23,204 nucleotides of DNA from an uncultured Kiritimatiellota bacterium (GTDB lineage Bacteria; Verrucomicrobiota; Kiritimatiellia; RFP12; UBA1067), in assembly GCA_934635385.1 (NCBI GenBank), contig CAKTZI010000051.1, positions 1 to 23,204 on the forward strand, read 5' to 3'. The notes beneath the pieces were generated by a model. It was not told where the DNA came from. It worked only from the letters and a program-made list of their open reading frames with translations, and did no database searches. Shown in pieces: positions 7,408-16,558 of this stretch. Within the stretch, counting starts at the first letter, position 1; every line of letters starts with the position of its first letter. Both the position numbers and the translations under genes were made by a program.

Positions 7408-7534
7408 AACGCAAAGAACGCAGAGGAAAGAAACGCAAAGATACGCAAAGAACCTTTGTTGACTTGGCGTCAGGGTCTTCGCGAACTTTGCGTGAAAACC
7501 TTTGCGACCTTTGCGTTGAAAGGGTTTTGCGTTG
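7408..7534. repeat. Inverted clusters of CGCAAAG words
   Basis: On the left, CGCAAAG or close variants occur four times at 7410-7450 (one reads CGCAGAG). On the right, the reverse complement CTTTGCG or TTTTGCG occurs four times at 7486-7531. The two clusters can pair into a long imperfect hairpin. Open frames through this block translate the repeat and are not genes. Confidence 0.6.
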
Positions 7535-7572
7535 AAAAGTCTGCGCGGAAGGCCAAAATGTGCGGTGGGTGA

Positions 7573-7601
7573 TTGTCAGCGGCGCGTTATTTTGGTACAA
7601 T
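7573..7601 (+). promoter_or_regulatory. Promoter of the giant surface protein gene
   Basis: TTGTCA (7573-7578) and TACAAT (7596-7601) are 17 bases apart, and the -10 is preceded by TTTTGG. The predicted start near 7608 leaves a leader of about 87 bases before the ATG at 7695. Confidence 0.65.
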
Positions 7602-7649
7602 ATGCGCGCTTTTACGGTGGGGTGTTCCCATCTTGCGAGCAAGCAGACG

Positions 7650-7676
7650 GGGGCGCGTCCGAATCGGGTGCGCCCC
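7650..7676 (+). promoter_or_regulatory. Leader hairpin just before the ribosome site
   Basis: GGGGCGC (7650-7656) pairs with GCGCCCC (7670-7676), and inside it CCG (7659-7661) pairs with CGG (7665-7667) around an AAT loop. A smaller hairpin, CTTGC/GCAAG, lies at 7632-7643. The main stem ends six bases before the AAGGAG ribosome site, so it may tune translation or protect the mRNA end. No known riboswitch is recognised. Confidence 0.5.
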
Positions 7677-7681
7677 GAACT

Positions 7682-7687
7682 AAGGAG
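7682..7687 (+). promoter_or_regulatory. Ribosome-binding site fixing the start at 7695
   Basis: A near-perfect AAGGAG is seven bases upstream of the ATG at 7695. This decides the start against the in-frame ATGs at 7560 and 7602, which fall before or at the promoter -10. Confidence 0.8.
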
Positions 7688-7694
7688 ACTGGTG

Positions 7695-10600
7695 ATGCAG
7701 ACAGTACGTGCCTGTTGTCGTTCGTTCGCCGCCATTGGCGCGGCTCTTCTCTCATTTTCACTTCACGCGGCGCCCGGCGGGACGTTGACGGTTGTCAACC
7801 ATCCCAACACGTATCCGACGCCGCAGAACTTGATGGCCTCCCTGACGGATGACGGGAAGAGCATCACGCTCCAGTGGGACGGCGTGCGGTGGCCCGCCGA
7901 CGGATACCCCGAAGAGGTTGACGGAAAAGACGTGCCGACCAACTTCTACTATGAGGTCTTCTGCCGCACGCGGGAGAGCGGAACGACCGAATGGAGCGCG
8001 TGGTGGAATAGCGACAATCCGGGTCGATTTGACTGGAAGACCGATGCATTTCTCGAGCGCGTGACGATGACGCGCGCCGCCGGCGCCGGCACGAACTACC
8101 AGTTCCGCGTCCGCTGCGTCCAGTACGTCAGCCCGAAGGATCCACATTTGCTCCCGGAGGATCAGCGGATTCAGGATGTCTACAGCAGCGAATACACCGA
8201 CATCGTGACGGCCTACCGTACACTCGACAAGCTTGAGCTCACGCTGGTCGAGAATACCGATTCGAATCCGCTTCGTGGCGCCGCGTCGATGGTCGAAGTC
8301 ACGTACAAATACGACTCTTCGCGCGCGGCGGAAGGCGAGGAGCCGTTGTACTTCACCTTCACGGCCCTCGAAATCCCGTATCCGGCACCGGGCACGGTGC
8401 CCGAGGCCCCGGCGGCGGGGAGCAAGCCCTACGCGCGGCGCGACGGTACGCCGCTCGCGGTGACGAATCTGTGGGTGTGTCCGCCGAACATTGCGGAACT
8501 AGTCGATCCGACGAACTTCACCCTCGCGGCCTCCGTCGACATCGAGGAGGGCGATTCGAGATCGATGACATGGTATGCGAACAACGACCTCAAGAACTAC
8601 TACCACACGAACGTGACGATCTGGGTGCAGGGCTGGGCGCAGCCCGAGACGGCGGGCGGCAAGCCGCGCTGCGTCCTGGACGAGGCGATCGGGGATCTCA
8701 CCATCGATACGCGGCACCTCACGGCCGGGCCGAACCCCGAACAGGATGGCGTCCTCCTCACCTGGCCAAACGTGCCGGGGGCGGTGGAATACAAGGTCTG
8801 GCAGACTTTTGATGGCGCGCGTGACGATGAACTGCTGGCCTCAACCGCCGAGACGAACTACACGCATACGGCGGTCAGTCCGGGGGTCAACTACGCCTAC
8901 AAGGTCTATGCCTATGACGCGGAAGGAACGGAACTCGATTATTATTGGACGAGCGGCTACAGTCGGCTGGACGCCTTTTCGACGGCCGACGGGTCGCTGC
9001 CTCTCGTGCAGCCGCAATCGCCGTGGGACGGCAAGGTGGACATCTTCGCCAAATACAGGACGGCGCGCGACAGGCGGACGCACGGCGTGCCGTATTTCAA
9101 GATGACGGCCAAAGCCGGCGACAAGGTCCTGGAGGTGAAGACGCTCTCGGTCATCGATGAAGACGGCGACGCGCATGAATGCGATCCGGACAAGTTCGCG
9201 TTTGGGAGCGACGACGGCACGGAGTGCCGGTATGTGTGGGACGCGGGCTCGGATCTCGGCGGGGTGTCCTACGACGCGCTCACCCTGACGATCGAATGCG
9301 TGGACGTCGAGGCTTGGGACGATGACGTCCCGCCGACGGCGTGGACGGGCGGATCGGCCTCGTACACGGTCTCGGACTTCGACACGCGCAGTCCCCGGAT
9401 GGTGAATCTCGCGGGTGGGACGCCCGTCTACGCCGACCTCGCCTGGTTCCCCGGCGCGACGAAGGCGGAGGTCTTCTGCAACGGCGCGAAGGTCTACGAA
9501 CTGCCGGATGACGCGGGCGCCACGCGCGGACACGTGATGCTCGGCAAGGACGAGCTGAACGTCTGGGGCGAGAACGTGCTGAAGATCGTCCCCGACAAGG
9601 GCGAGGCGCGGACGGGCGTCATCAAGTATCCCGACTTCGACTTCTCCGTGTCGAAGGGCGTGGCGAAAGGCGTCACGCTCATGTGGAGCCTCATCGACCA
9701 GAATGCCGTGGCCGGCTACCAGATCTGGCGGCGCGCCCAAGGCTCGACGGACTTCGAGACCGTCCAAACCGTGGGGCCGGACGTGATGACGTGGCTGGAC
9801 GAGACGGCGGACGAGGCAGGCGCTTACGAATATGTGGTCGTGCCGCTGAATTCCGACGGCGAAGCCATCGGGCCCGTTCCGGCACCGCAGCGCGGCTACC
9901 GGACGCTCGACAAGATCGAGATCGTCCAGGCGCGGCAGCTCTACCCGTGGACGACGCAGGTTGCGCTCGACGTCTATTTTGCGAGCGGACGCGACGAGGC
10001 GACGGACGGCGCGGTCACGTACAGGCTGGAAGCCGAACTTGCGGACGGTACGTCGATTCCGATCCAGAGAGAGAATCTCCATCTCGAAACGGTGGACGGA
10101 TTCTCCCTCAACCCGGACAACATTCCGTTCGGTTTAGGCAGTTTGCCTTCAGGTGCAACGACGCGCATTTGGTGGAACGCCCCGGCGGATCTCGGCCAGG
10201 TCCAGGTGTCCGATTCGGTCATCGAGGGCATTGTCCTGCGGATCGTGCCGACGCTCGCGGACGATGCGCCGGAAGGGGCGGTCGCCGCGCCCGCTCCGTC
10301 CGTGAAGGACGGCCTGACGGTGGATCTGCGCACGGTGCGCCCCGTCACGGTCGGCGAGAAGATTCCGATCGTTTGGGAGTGGATGCGCACGGATGCGCGC
10401 GACGAGACGAAGGATCGCACCTTCATTTTCGGCAAGTCGCAGAGCGGCTACGGCTACGATTACGAATGTGAGTTGATGCAGCCCACGGAGCGGACGGGCG
10501 AGGGGGCGGTTGAGTTGTCCGAAGGGGTGACGGACGAGTTGTGGACGAGCTTCCGCCTCATCAAGCGCGAGAAGAACGACGACGACACGTCCGATGCGAA

Positions 10601-13600
10601 CGTGATCGAGTTGACGAGCGAAGTCCTCTTCCAGCTGCCGGCCGAACCGGCCACGAACGTGCAGGCGACGAAGGGGAATCCGTACACCGTCACGGTGACG
10701 TGGGACCCGGTGCCGTATGCGAGCGGCTATCAGCTGGAGGTTCTCAACGTTGGCGAGAAGGGCCAGACGACGATGTACACGAAGTATGTCTTCGACGGCA
10801 CGCGGTATGTCGATACGCAGGCGCCTGCGGTCGGCCTCATGCGCTACAAGGTGCGGGCCAGATACCCGAACGGCATAACGGGCGAGCCGTCTGAACCGGT
10901 CATCGGCTGGCGGACGCTCGACAAGGCGGAACTGACGAACGTCTCGACGCGGCGGCCGTGGAACGGCACGGTGGATATCGACCTGGACTACCACACGGCG
11001 CGCGACCAGTATGGGAAGGTCGTGGACGGGGCGGCCGCCCTGCCGGGCAAGACCGTGACGGTCGCGGCGATGACGGCGGATGGCGCGGCGTTCAACGTCC
11101 AGTCCCTCATCCGCGAGACGCTGGAGGGCGATGTCATCCGCATACGCGAGACGGTCAAGAACGGGGCGTTCACGCTCGGCGCGAACGACCGCATCATCTG
11201 GGATGCGCCGACGGACGCGCCAAGGATGTACGAGCCGGGCTGCACCCTGAAGGTCACGCTTTCGGGAGACGAATACAGCAATAAGATGACGTTCGAGAAG
11301 ACCTTCGACCTCGACACGCGCACCGGGGTCATCGAACTGCCGTTCGGCGCGGAGGACGTGAAGCTTCCGTGGTCCACGCGCTGGGCGAAGCCGGGGGCGA
11401 CATCGCTCGGACTCACTGACAACTGGTGGAAGCAGACGGCGGTGTTGACGGACATCACGGACGATGCGAATCCCAATGAGATTCTGAGAACCGAGGCGAA
11501 GCTCGGCGAGGGCACGGTCACGTCGTGGACGCCGAAGAGCTGGGGCCTGAACACGATTACGCTGACGCTCGCGCCGGCCTCCGGCGACAACGAGCGGACG
11601 GAGTACGCGGCCGTCTTCAAGATGCCCGATTTCGCGTTCTCGGTGGAGGCGGAAAATGCGGACGGCGTGACGCTCAAGTGGAATGCGCTCAACGGCGCGG
11701 CCTCCTACGAGATCCGCCGCCGCAAGGCGGGTGAGACGGACTATGAGACGGTCACGACCGTCACGGATGCGACTTCTTGGACGGATTCCTCCGTCGAGAC
11801 GGTTGTCGGTGACTTTGAGTACGTGGTCGTGCCGATTGCGAAGACCGGAGCGACGCTGCCCGTCAAGCCTTCTGTGCCCGGTACGCGCGGCGCGCCGCAG
11901 ATGGTGCAGAACGTGGTCGCTACGACGAACGACACGACGGCCGTGACGGTGACGTGGGATGCCGTGCCGAACGCCTCGGGCTACGAGGTGAAGGTGGAAC
12001 GCTGGGACGTCGCGATCAACTGCACGGAGGAGACGGTCTCGACGAACGAGGCGTGCTTCGTCGATGCGGAACTGCCGCAGCCCGGCCTCGGACGCTACAC
12101 GGTGACGGCGGTCTATGCGAACGACATGAAGGGCGCGACGTCCGCGCCGGTCGTCGGCTGGCGGATGCTGGATGCCGTGGACTGGAAGGGCGTCTCGACG
12201 CGCTGGCCGTGGAACGGCACGGTGGATATCGACTTCGTCTATCAGACGGGGCGCCGTCACTATGCAATGGCCACGGGGGCGGCTGAAGACCTGCCGGAGC
12301 GGATTGTGACGGTCGCGGTGAAAACGGCGCAGGGGGTGGATCTCCAAGTCCAGACGCTGACGCTTGAAACGTTGGATGAAGACATCAACATCATCGGACG
12401 CCAGAAGGTGACGAACGGCGCGTTCACGCTGGGTTCGGCGGACCGCATCATCTGGGATGCGCCGGCGGACGTGCCGGTGGGGATGTACGAGCCGGGTGCA
12501 ACCCTGACGGTCACGCTCAAGGGCGATGCCTACAGCGAGGCGATCGTGTTCGAGAAGACCTTCGACCTCGACACGCGCATCGGGGACATCGAACTGCCGT
12601 TCGGCGCGGAGGACGTGCAGATCCCGTGGTCTACGCGCTGGGCAAAGCCGGATACGGCGGTTCTCGGTTCCACCGACAACTGGTGGAAGCAGACGGCGGT
12701 GCTGACGGACATCACGGACAGCGCGAACCCCGTGGAGATCCTGAGAACCGAAGCCAAACTCGGCGAGGGCACGACCAATTCGTGGACGCCGAAGGATTGG
12801 AGGAACACGCTCACGCTGAGACTCTCGCCGTACGCCGGCGACAACGAGATGACGGAGTACGCGGCGGTCTTCAAGTTTCCCGACTTCGACTTCACGGCGA
12901 CGACGGACGACGAGGACGGCGTGACGCTGACGTGGAACGACCTCGACGGCGCGAAGTCCTACGAGATCCGCCGCCGCAAGGCGGGCGAGACGGACTTCGT
13001 GACGGTCACGAACGTGACGGACGCGACGGCGTGGACGGACGACTCGGTCGAGACGGTCGTCGGCGACTTTGAGTACATTGTCGTGCCGATCTCGAAGACC
13101 GGCACAACGCTGCCCGCCCAGGCCCCTGTGTCCGGCACGCGCGGCGCGCCGCGGACGGTGCAGAACGTGACGGCCACGACGAACGACACGGAGGCCGTGA
13201 CGCTCACGTGGGACGCGGTGCCGCACGCGGCGTATTACGAGGTGGCGGTGGAAAACTGGGATGTCGCGATCAACAGGACGACGCGCCCGGCACGGGCGGA
13301 TAGCAACCGGTTCGTCGACGATCAGCTGCCGCAGCCCGGTCTCGGCCGCTACACGGTGACGGCGGTCTATGCGAACGGCATGAAGGGCGCGGCGTCCGAG
13401 GCGGCCGTCGGCTATGCGGTGCTGGACACGATGCAGATTCTCGGCGTGTCGACGCGGTGGCCGTGGAACGGCAAGGTCGATCTCGACGTCGAATACAAGA
13501 CGGTGCGGCCGCGCTTCCGCGAACTCTTCGGGAAGGACGACCTGCCGTATCCGACCAACGTCACGCTCGCCGCGCAGACGGCGGAGGGTACGGCGATCAC

Positions 13601-15536
13601 CGTGACGACGCTCGAAAAGGAGCCGGCGGTCGATCGGAACTACACGGTCAACCGCAAGGCGGTGGAGAACGGCACGGCGATCTTCTCGGGTTCGGGTTGG
13701 CTGCGGCTCGTGTGGGATGCCGACACCGATACGCAGAACAACCTTCTCGCGACGAATGCGACGCTGACGCTCACGGTCGCCGACGACTACAGTTCGCTGG
13801 CGGACAGCTGCACCGTCGACATCGACACGACGAAGCCGCTGGCGATTCCGCTGGCGGACGAGGAGACGGAAGTCACGCTCCCGTGGGCGGCGCGCTGGGC
13901 GGACGAGGAGTCGGAGTCCCTCAACATGCAGGACGGCACGGACGCGAAGCTCGTCGCGATCATGAAATACGACACGGTGACGAACGTGGTCGACACGTTG
14001 ACGCAGCTCGCCGACGAGAGCGGTGCGTTCACCACCCAGGTCGGCTACGGCATCACCGTCTTCGAATGTACGTTCAGCAACCGGGCGACGACGGCGAGCC
14101 AGATGTACCGGTGCATGTTCTTCCGGGCGCCGGTGATTCCCGTCACGGTGACGCGCATGCCGGGAATGAACGCGCTCGACATCCGGTGGACGGGGGCGGG
14201 CGACTGCGAAAACTACCAGATCGTGCGCCGCACGGTGTACGCCGACGGAACGCGCAGCGACTGGCAGAACATGGCGCCGGTCTCCCTCTACGGAGAAGGT
14301 CATCCTGAAGCCGGCACCGGCCGCTACATTGATATCGGCGTCGTGGGCGGAATGACCTACGAGTATGCCGCGTGTCCGAGGTATAACGACCCCGACAAGC
14401 GCGTCGAGTACATCACGGCCGAGCCGGTCGTCTGGACGGCCGGCAGCGTGGCGATCAATGTCGTCCTCGATGCGCTGGGCCGTTATCTTGAGGGCGGCTC
14501 GACCATCGTCACGCAGTTTGTGGGCGATGTCTACGGGCCTCTGCCGACGGCGACGCGCACGGGTTACAGGCTCGTCGGATGGACGCTCGGCGTGACGAAC
14601 GGTGCGCCGGAGGCGGTGGAGGGCGGAAACCTTCTCGTCCCGGCCAACCACACGCTCTACGCGAACTGGGCGGTCGATCCGGCGGTTGCGCCAGACGAGT
14701 CGGCGTTCGACGTTACGCCGAATCCGGATGGCGAGACCGTCACCATTACGGGCCTTTCGGATGGTGGGCTGTCGGGTACGAAGCTCATCATTCCCGACAA
14801 GATCGGCGGCAAGTTCGTGACGGCGATCGCGCCGGACGCGTTCGCCAACTCGAAGAGCGGCATGACGGAAGTGGTGTTCCCGATCTTCTGCACGCGCATC
14901 GGCGAGAGGGCGTTCTACAACGTCAAGTCGCTCACCTCGATCACGTTCACGGACGTCCGCAAGTGGGACGACCCCGGAACGCCCGCCACGCTGTCGATCG
15001 GCAGCTATGCGTTCTCGTCCTGCCTCGGCCTGCGGGAGCTGACGATCGGCGAATCCGTGGAAGAGATTGAGGACTATGCATTCCTCAACTGCCGCAAGCT
15101 GGCGAAGATCTTCATCCTCGGAAAGCCGTCCGTCGGCAAGCAGGTCTTCCGCTCGGCCGGAATGGACGCCACGCCGCAGGGCGTGGAGGTCCTCATCGAC
15201 CCGGCGCTCGCGTCCGATACGGACTACATGGATAAGCTGAAGGGCGGCATCCCGTCCGTGACGGTTAAGGACGATCCGATCATATCGTCCATGAAGACGC
15301 ACGCGGTCAGCATCGGGCCCGGACGCGTGACGATGACGCTGTCCGTCCGCAAGGTCTCCAGCTGGGGCGAGGTGAATCCGGCTTCGCTCAAGGTCAGGTA
15401 CTGGGCGACGCTGTCGGAGCCGGCGGAGATTCTGACGCCGACGGAGGTGACTGACAACGGCGACGGGACACTGACGGTCGAGATCGCCGCGCCAGAGGGC
15501 AACAGCGGCTTCTTCCAGCCGGTAATTGGCGAGTGA
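7695..15536 (+). CDS. Giant secreted repeat protein: fibronectin-type-III-like modules, InlB-type repeat, BspA-type leucine-rich repeats
   Basis: The product has 2613 residues. A signal peptide (MQTVRACCRSFAAIGAALLSFSLHA) sends it out of the cytoplasm. Most of the chain is beta-sandwich modules with fibronectin-III signatures (for example VTVTWDAVPNASGYEV near residue 1417). Two tandem units of 417 and 418 residues begin at residues 1072 and 1489, each opening with W-R-x-L-D and a VSTRxPWNGTVDID block, and a shortened divergent third unit begins at 1907. Related openings (YRTLDK, YSRLDA) occur earlier. Near residues 2250-2330 is a Listeria-Bacteroides-type repeat (GYRLVGWTLG...LYANW). Residues about 2350-2500 are BspA-like leucine-rich repeats (IGERAFYN, IGSYAFSSC, IEDYAFLNC). 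There is no C-terminal anchor motif. A role in adhesion or substrate binding at the cell surface is inferred; the beta-barrel gene 120 bases downstream may act with it. Confidence 0.88.
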   Translation: MQTVRACCRSFAAIGAALLSFSLHAAPGGTLTVVNHPNTYPTPQNLMASLTDDGKSITLQWDGVRWPADGYPEEVDGKDVPTNFYYEVFCRTRESGTTEWSAWWNSDNPGRFDWKTDAFLERVTMTRAAGAGTNYQFRVRCVQYVSPKDPHLLPEDQRIQDVYSSEYTDIVTAYRTLDKLELTLVENTDSNPLRGAASMVEVTYKYDSSRAAEGEEPLYFTFTALEIPYPAPGTVPEAPAAGSKPYARRDGTPLAVTNLWVCPPNIAELVDPTNFTLAASVDIEEGDSRSMTWYANNDLKNYYHTNVTIWVQGWAQPETAGGKPRCVLDEAIGDLTIDTRHLTAGPNPEQDGVLLTWPNVPGAVEYKVWQTFDGARDDELLASTAETNYTHTAVSPGVNYAYKVYAYDAEGTELDYYWTSGYSRLDAFSTADGSLPLVQPQSPWDGKVDIFAKYRTARDRRTHGVPYFKMTAKAGDKVLEVKTLSVIDEDGDAHECDPDKFAFGSDDGTECRYVWDAGSDLGGVSYDALTLTIECVDVEAWDDDVPPTAWTGGSASYTVSDFDTRSPRMVNLAGGTPVYADLAWFPGATKAEVFCNGAKVYELPDDAGATRGHVMLGKDELNVWGENVLKIVPDKGEARTGVIKYPDFDFSVSKGVAKGVTLMWSLIDQNAVAGYQIWRRAQGSTDFETVQTVGPDVMTWLDETADEAGAYEYVVVPLNSDGEAIGPVPAPQRGYRTLDKIEIVQARQLYPWTTQVALDVYFASGRDEATDGAVTYRLEAELADGTSIPIQRENLHLETVDGFSLNPDNIPFGLGSLPSGATTRIWWNAPADLGQVQVSDSVIEGIVLRIVPTLADDAPEGAVAAPAPSVKDGLTVDLRTVRPVTVGEKIPIVWEWMRTDARDETKDRTFIFGKSQSGYGYDYECELMQPTERTGEGAVELSEGVTDELWTSFRLIKREKNDDDTSDANVIELTSEVLFQLPAEPATNVQATKGNPYTVTVTWDPVPYASGYQLEVLNVGEKGQTTMYTKYVFDGTRYVDTQAPAVGLMRYKVRARYPNGITGEPSEPVIGWRTLDKAELTNVSTRRPWNGTVDIDLDYHTARDQYGKVVDGAAALPGKTVTVAAMTADGAAFNVQSLIRETLEGDVIRIRETVKNGAFTLGANDRIIWDAPTDAPRMYEPGCTLKVTLSGDEYSNKMTFEKTFDLDTRTGVIELPFGAEDVKLPWSTRWAKPGATSLGLTDNWWKQTAVLTDITDDANPNEILRTEAKLGEGTVTSWTPKSWGLNTITLTLAPASGDNERTEYAAVFKMPDFAFSVEAENADGVTLKWNALNGAASYEIRRRKAGETDYETVTTVTDATSWTDSSVETVVGDFEYVVVPIAKTGATLPVKPSVPGTRGAPQMVQNVVATTNDTTAVTVTWDAVPNASGYEVKVERWDVAINCTEETVSTNEACFVDAELPQPGLGRYTVTAVYANDMKGATSAPVVGWRMLDAVDWKGVSTRWPWNGTVDIDFVYQTGRRHYAMATGAAEDLPERIVTVAVKTAQGVDLQVQTLTLETLDEDINIIGRQKVTNGAFTLGSADRIIWDAPADVPVGMYEPGATLTVTLKGDAYSEAIVFEKTFDLDTRIGDIELPFGAEDVQIPWSTRWAKPDTAVLGSTDNWWKQTAVLTDITDSANPVEILRTEAKLGEGTTNSWTPKDWRNTLTLRLSPYAGDNEMTEYAAVFKFPDFDFTATTDDEDGVTLTWNDLDGAKSYEIRRRKAGETDFVTVTNVTDATAWTDDSVETVVGDFEYIVVPISKTGTTLPAQAPVSGTRGAPRTVQNVTATTNDTEAVTLTWDAVPHAAYYEVAVENWDVAINRTTRPARADSNRFVDDQLPQPGLGRYTVTAVYANGMKGAASEAAVGYAVLDTMQILGVSTRWPWNGKVDLDVEYKTVRPRFRELFGKDDLPYPTNVTLAAQTAEGTAITVTTLEKEPAVDRNYTVNRKAVENGTAIFSGSGWLRLVWDADTDTQNNLLATNATLTLTVADDYSSLADSCTVDIDTTKPLAIPLADEETEVTLPWAARWADEESESLNMQDGTDAKLVAIMKYDTVTNVVDTLTQLADESGAFTTQVGYGITVFECTFSNRATTASQMYRCMFFRAPVIPVTVTRMPGMNALDIRWTGAGDCENYQIVRRTVYADGTRSDWQNMAPVSLYGEGHPEAGTGRYIDIGVVGGMTYEYAACPRYNDPDKRVEYITAEPVVWTAGSVAINVVLDALGRYLEGGSTIVTQFVGDVYGPLPTATRTGYRLVGWTLGVTNGAPEAVEGGNLLVPANHTLYANWAVDPAVAPDESAFDVTPNPDGETVTITGLSDGGLSGTKLIIPDKIGGKFVTAIAPDAFANSKSGMTEVVFPIFCTRIGERAFYNVKSLTSITFTDVRKWDDPGTPATLSIGSYAFSSCLGLRELTIGESVEEIEDYAFLNCRKLAKIFILGKPSVGKQVFRSAGMDATPQGVEVLIDPALASDTDYMDKLKGGIPSVTVKDDPIISSMKTHAVSIGPGRVTMTLSVRKVSSWGEVNPASLKVRYWATLSEPAEILTPTEVTDNGDGTLTVEIAAPEGNSGFFQPVIGE
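10908..13412 (+). repeat. Two tandem 1.25-kb coding repeats in the giant gene
   Basis: Unit 1 spans 10908-12158 (1251 bases) and unit 2 spans 12159-13412 (1254 bases). They share long identical stretches, such as those coding PWNGTVDID, NWWKQTAVLTDITD, EIRRRKAGETD and LPQPGLGRYTVTAVYAN. A partial, more divergent third unit follows from 13413. Both repeats keep the frame. Confidence 0.85.
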
Positions 15537-15552
15537 GGTGTTGTTTTTAGCC

Positions 15553-15634
15553 GTGTAGAAGTGTAGAAATATGGGTTTTAGAAAATGGCTAAATCCTTAA
15601 ATGGCCAAATGCAATCGTAAATCATAAATCGTAA
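15553..15634 (+). repeat. Three short periodic repeats in the leader of the barrel-protein gene
   Basis: GTGTAGAA is perfectly tandem at 15553-15568. AAATGGCTAAAT (15583-15594) is repeated as AAATGGCCAAAT at 15599-15610. ATCGTAA, ATCATAA and ATCGTAA follow each other without gap at 15614-15634. All lie in the A/T-rich 119-base gap between the giant gene and the barrel gene. No -10 of the TATAAT type is seen there. Confidence 0.55.
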
Positions 15635-15655
15635 ATTGATTTCAGGAGATAGGAT

Positions 15656-16537
15656 ATGATGAGGAAGTTTTTGCTGATGGTGGCAGTTGGGATGGTTTCG
15701 CTTTGGGCTCTTGCGGACGCGAATCCCTGGCGGTTTTCGGTCGGTCCGGCCTGGCGTTCGCGCGTCAAGGGCTCGGTCTCGGGCACGACGCAGGACATCT
15801 ACGACAAGCCGGATCCGTCCACGAAGACGAGCTTCGATGCCGCCGATGTCGAGGTCGTGCAGGATCCGGACTATCCGAACGATCCGACCATGACGAAGTA
15901 CGCCTACACGCGCACACAGTCGACGACGGTGACTGGCGGATCCGACACGGACCGTCCGCTCGGATTCAAGGCCACGCTGTCGCGGGACATCTTCGGGGCG
16001 GGGGAATTCTCCTTCGGACTCGCCGCGACGTTCGCCGCCTACTGGAGGATGGAGTCGTCGGTCTCCGGGCTGACCCTCCGCAGGAAGGACCTCTACTACT
16101 TCAACGGCGGCCCGATACCGCCGGATCCAGTTACGCCGCCGTTCCTTCCCGAAGAGACGCCGGTCAGCGAGACGCTTCAGAGTCTGCCTGTCGGGACTGC
16201 GGCGCGGCTGCGGAGCGACCTCTACCAGATCGGGCTTGGCCCGCAGGCGACATGGCGGGCCTTCGAGTGGCTGGAGGCCTACGGGCGCATCCAGGCGCTC
16301 TGCAACATCGCGCACATGGACTTTGACGCGGGTCCGGCGAGTGCGTCGGACACGAAGTGCCTGTTCGGCGTGGGCGGCACGCTCGGCCTGATGGCCTCGC
16401 TCACGGAGAACGTCGGCCTCTTCGCGGAGGTCGGCTACGAGTGGATCGACAATGCCGACACGGGCCTTGGGCAGGCGGATGCCGAGATCGACTTCTCGTC
16501 GCTCGTCGTGAGCGCGGGCATCTGCTTCAGCTTCTGA
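15656..16537 (+). CDS. Outer-membrane beta-barrel protein
   Basis: The product has 293 residues. The signal peptide MMRKFLLMVAVGMVSLWALADA is followed by a mature chain of alternating polar and hydrophobic residues, with strands such as GEFSFGLAATFAAYW and NVGLFAEVGYEW separated by polar loops. It ends in SLVVSAGICFSF; a terminal phenylalanine is the usual signal for barrel assembly in the outer membrane. AGGAGA at 15644-15649 supports the ATG at 15656, though the next codon is also ATG and sits nine bases from it. It follows the giant secreted protein in the same direction with no strong terminator between, so the two may be one transcript. Specific function unknown; a porin-like or anchoring role is inferred. 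Confidence 0.82.
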   Translation: MMRKFLLMVAVGMVSLWALADANPWRFSVGPAWRSRVKGSVSGTTQDIYDKPDPSTKTSFDAADVEVVQDPDYPNDPTMTKYAYTRTQSTTVTGGSDTDRPLGFKATLSRDIFGAGEFSFGLAATFAAYWRMESSVSGLTLRRKDLYYFNGGPIPPDPVTPPFLPEETPVSETLQSLPVGTAARLRSDLYQIGLGPQATWRAFEWLEAYGRIQALCNIAHMDFDAGPASASDTKCLFGVGGTLGLMASLTENVGLFAEVGYEWIDNADTGLGQADAEIDFSSLVVSAGICFSF

Positions 16538-16558
16538 TGGCCGGCCACAGCCGAATTG

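Noticed and set aside
7408..7534. CRISPR array
   Set aside because: The repeated words are only 7-9 bases, inverted between the two halves and without uniform spacers; no cas genes are present.
7285..7572. A short plus-strand open frame in the gap before the giant gene
   Set aside because: It starts inside the abiF promoter and mostly translates the CGCAAAG repeat words in two orientations.
7650..7676. Known riboswitch upstream of the giant gene
   Set aside because: The leader is short with two simple hairpins and none of the conserved cores of riboswitch classes I know.
7560..7694. N-terminal extension of the giant protein to upstream in-frame ATGs
   Set aside because: These lie before or beside the promoter -10, while the ATG at 7695 has a perfect ribosome site and a signal peptide.
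10149..15302. A very long open frame antisense to the giant surface protein gene
   Set aside because: It is Arg/His-rich nonsense produced by the G/C-ending codons of the real gene; it has no domains, no signal and no ribosome site.
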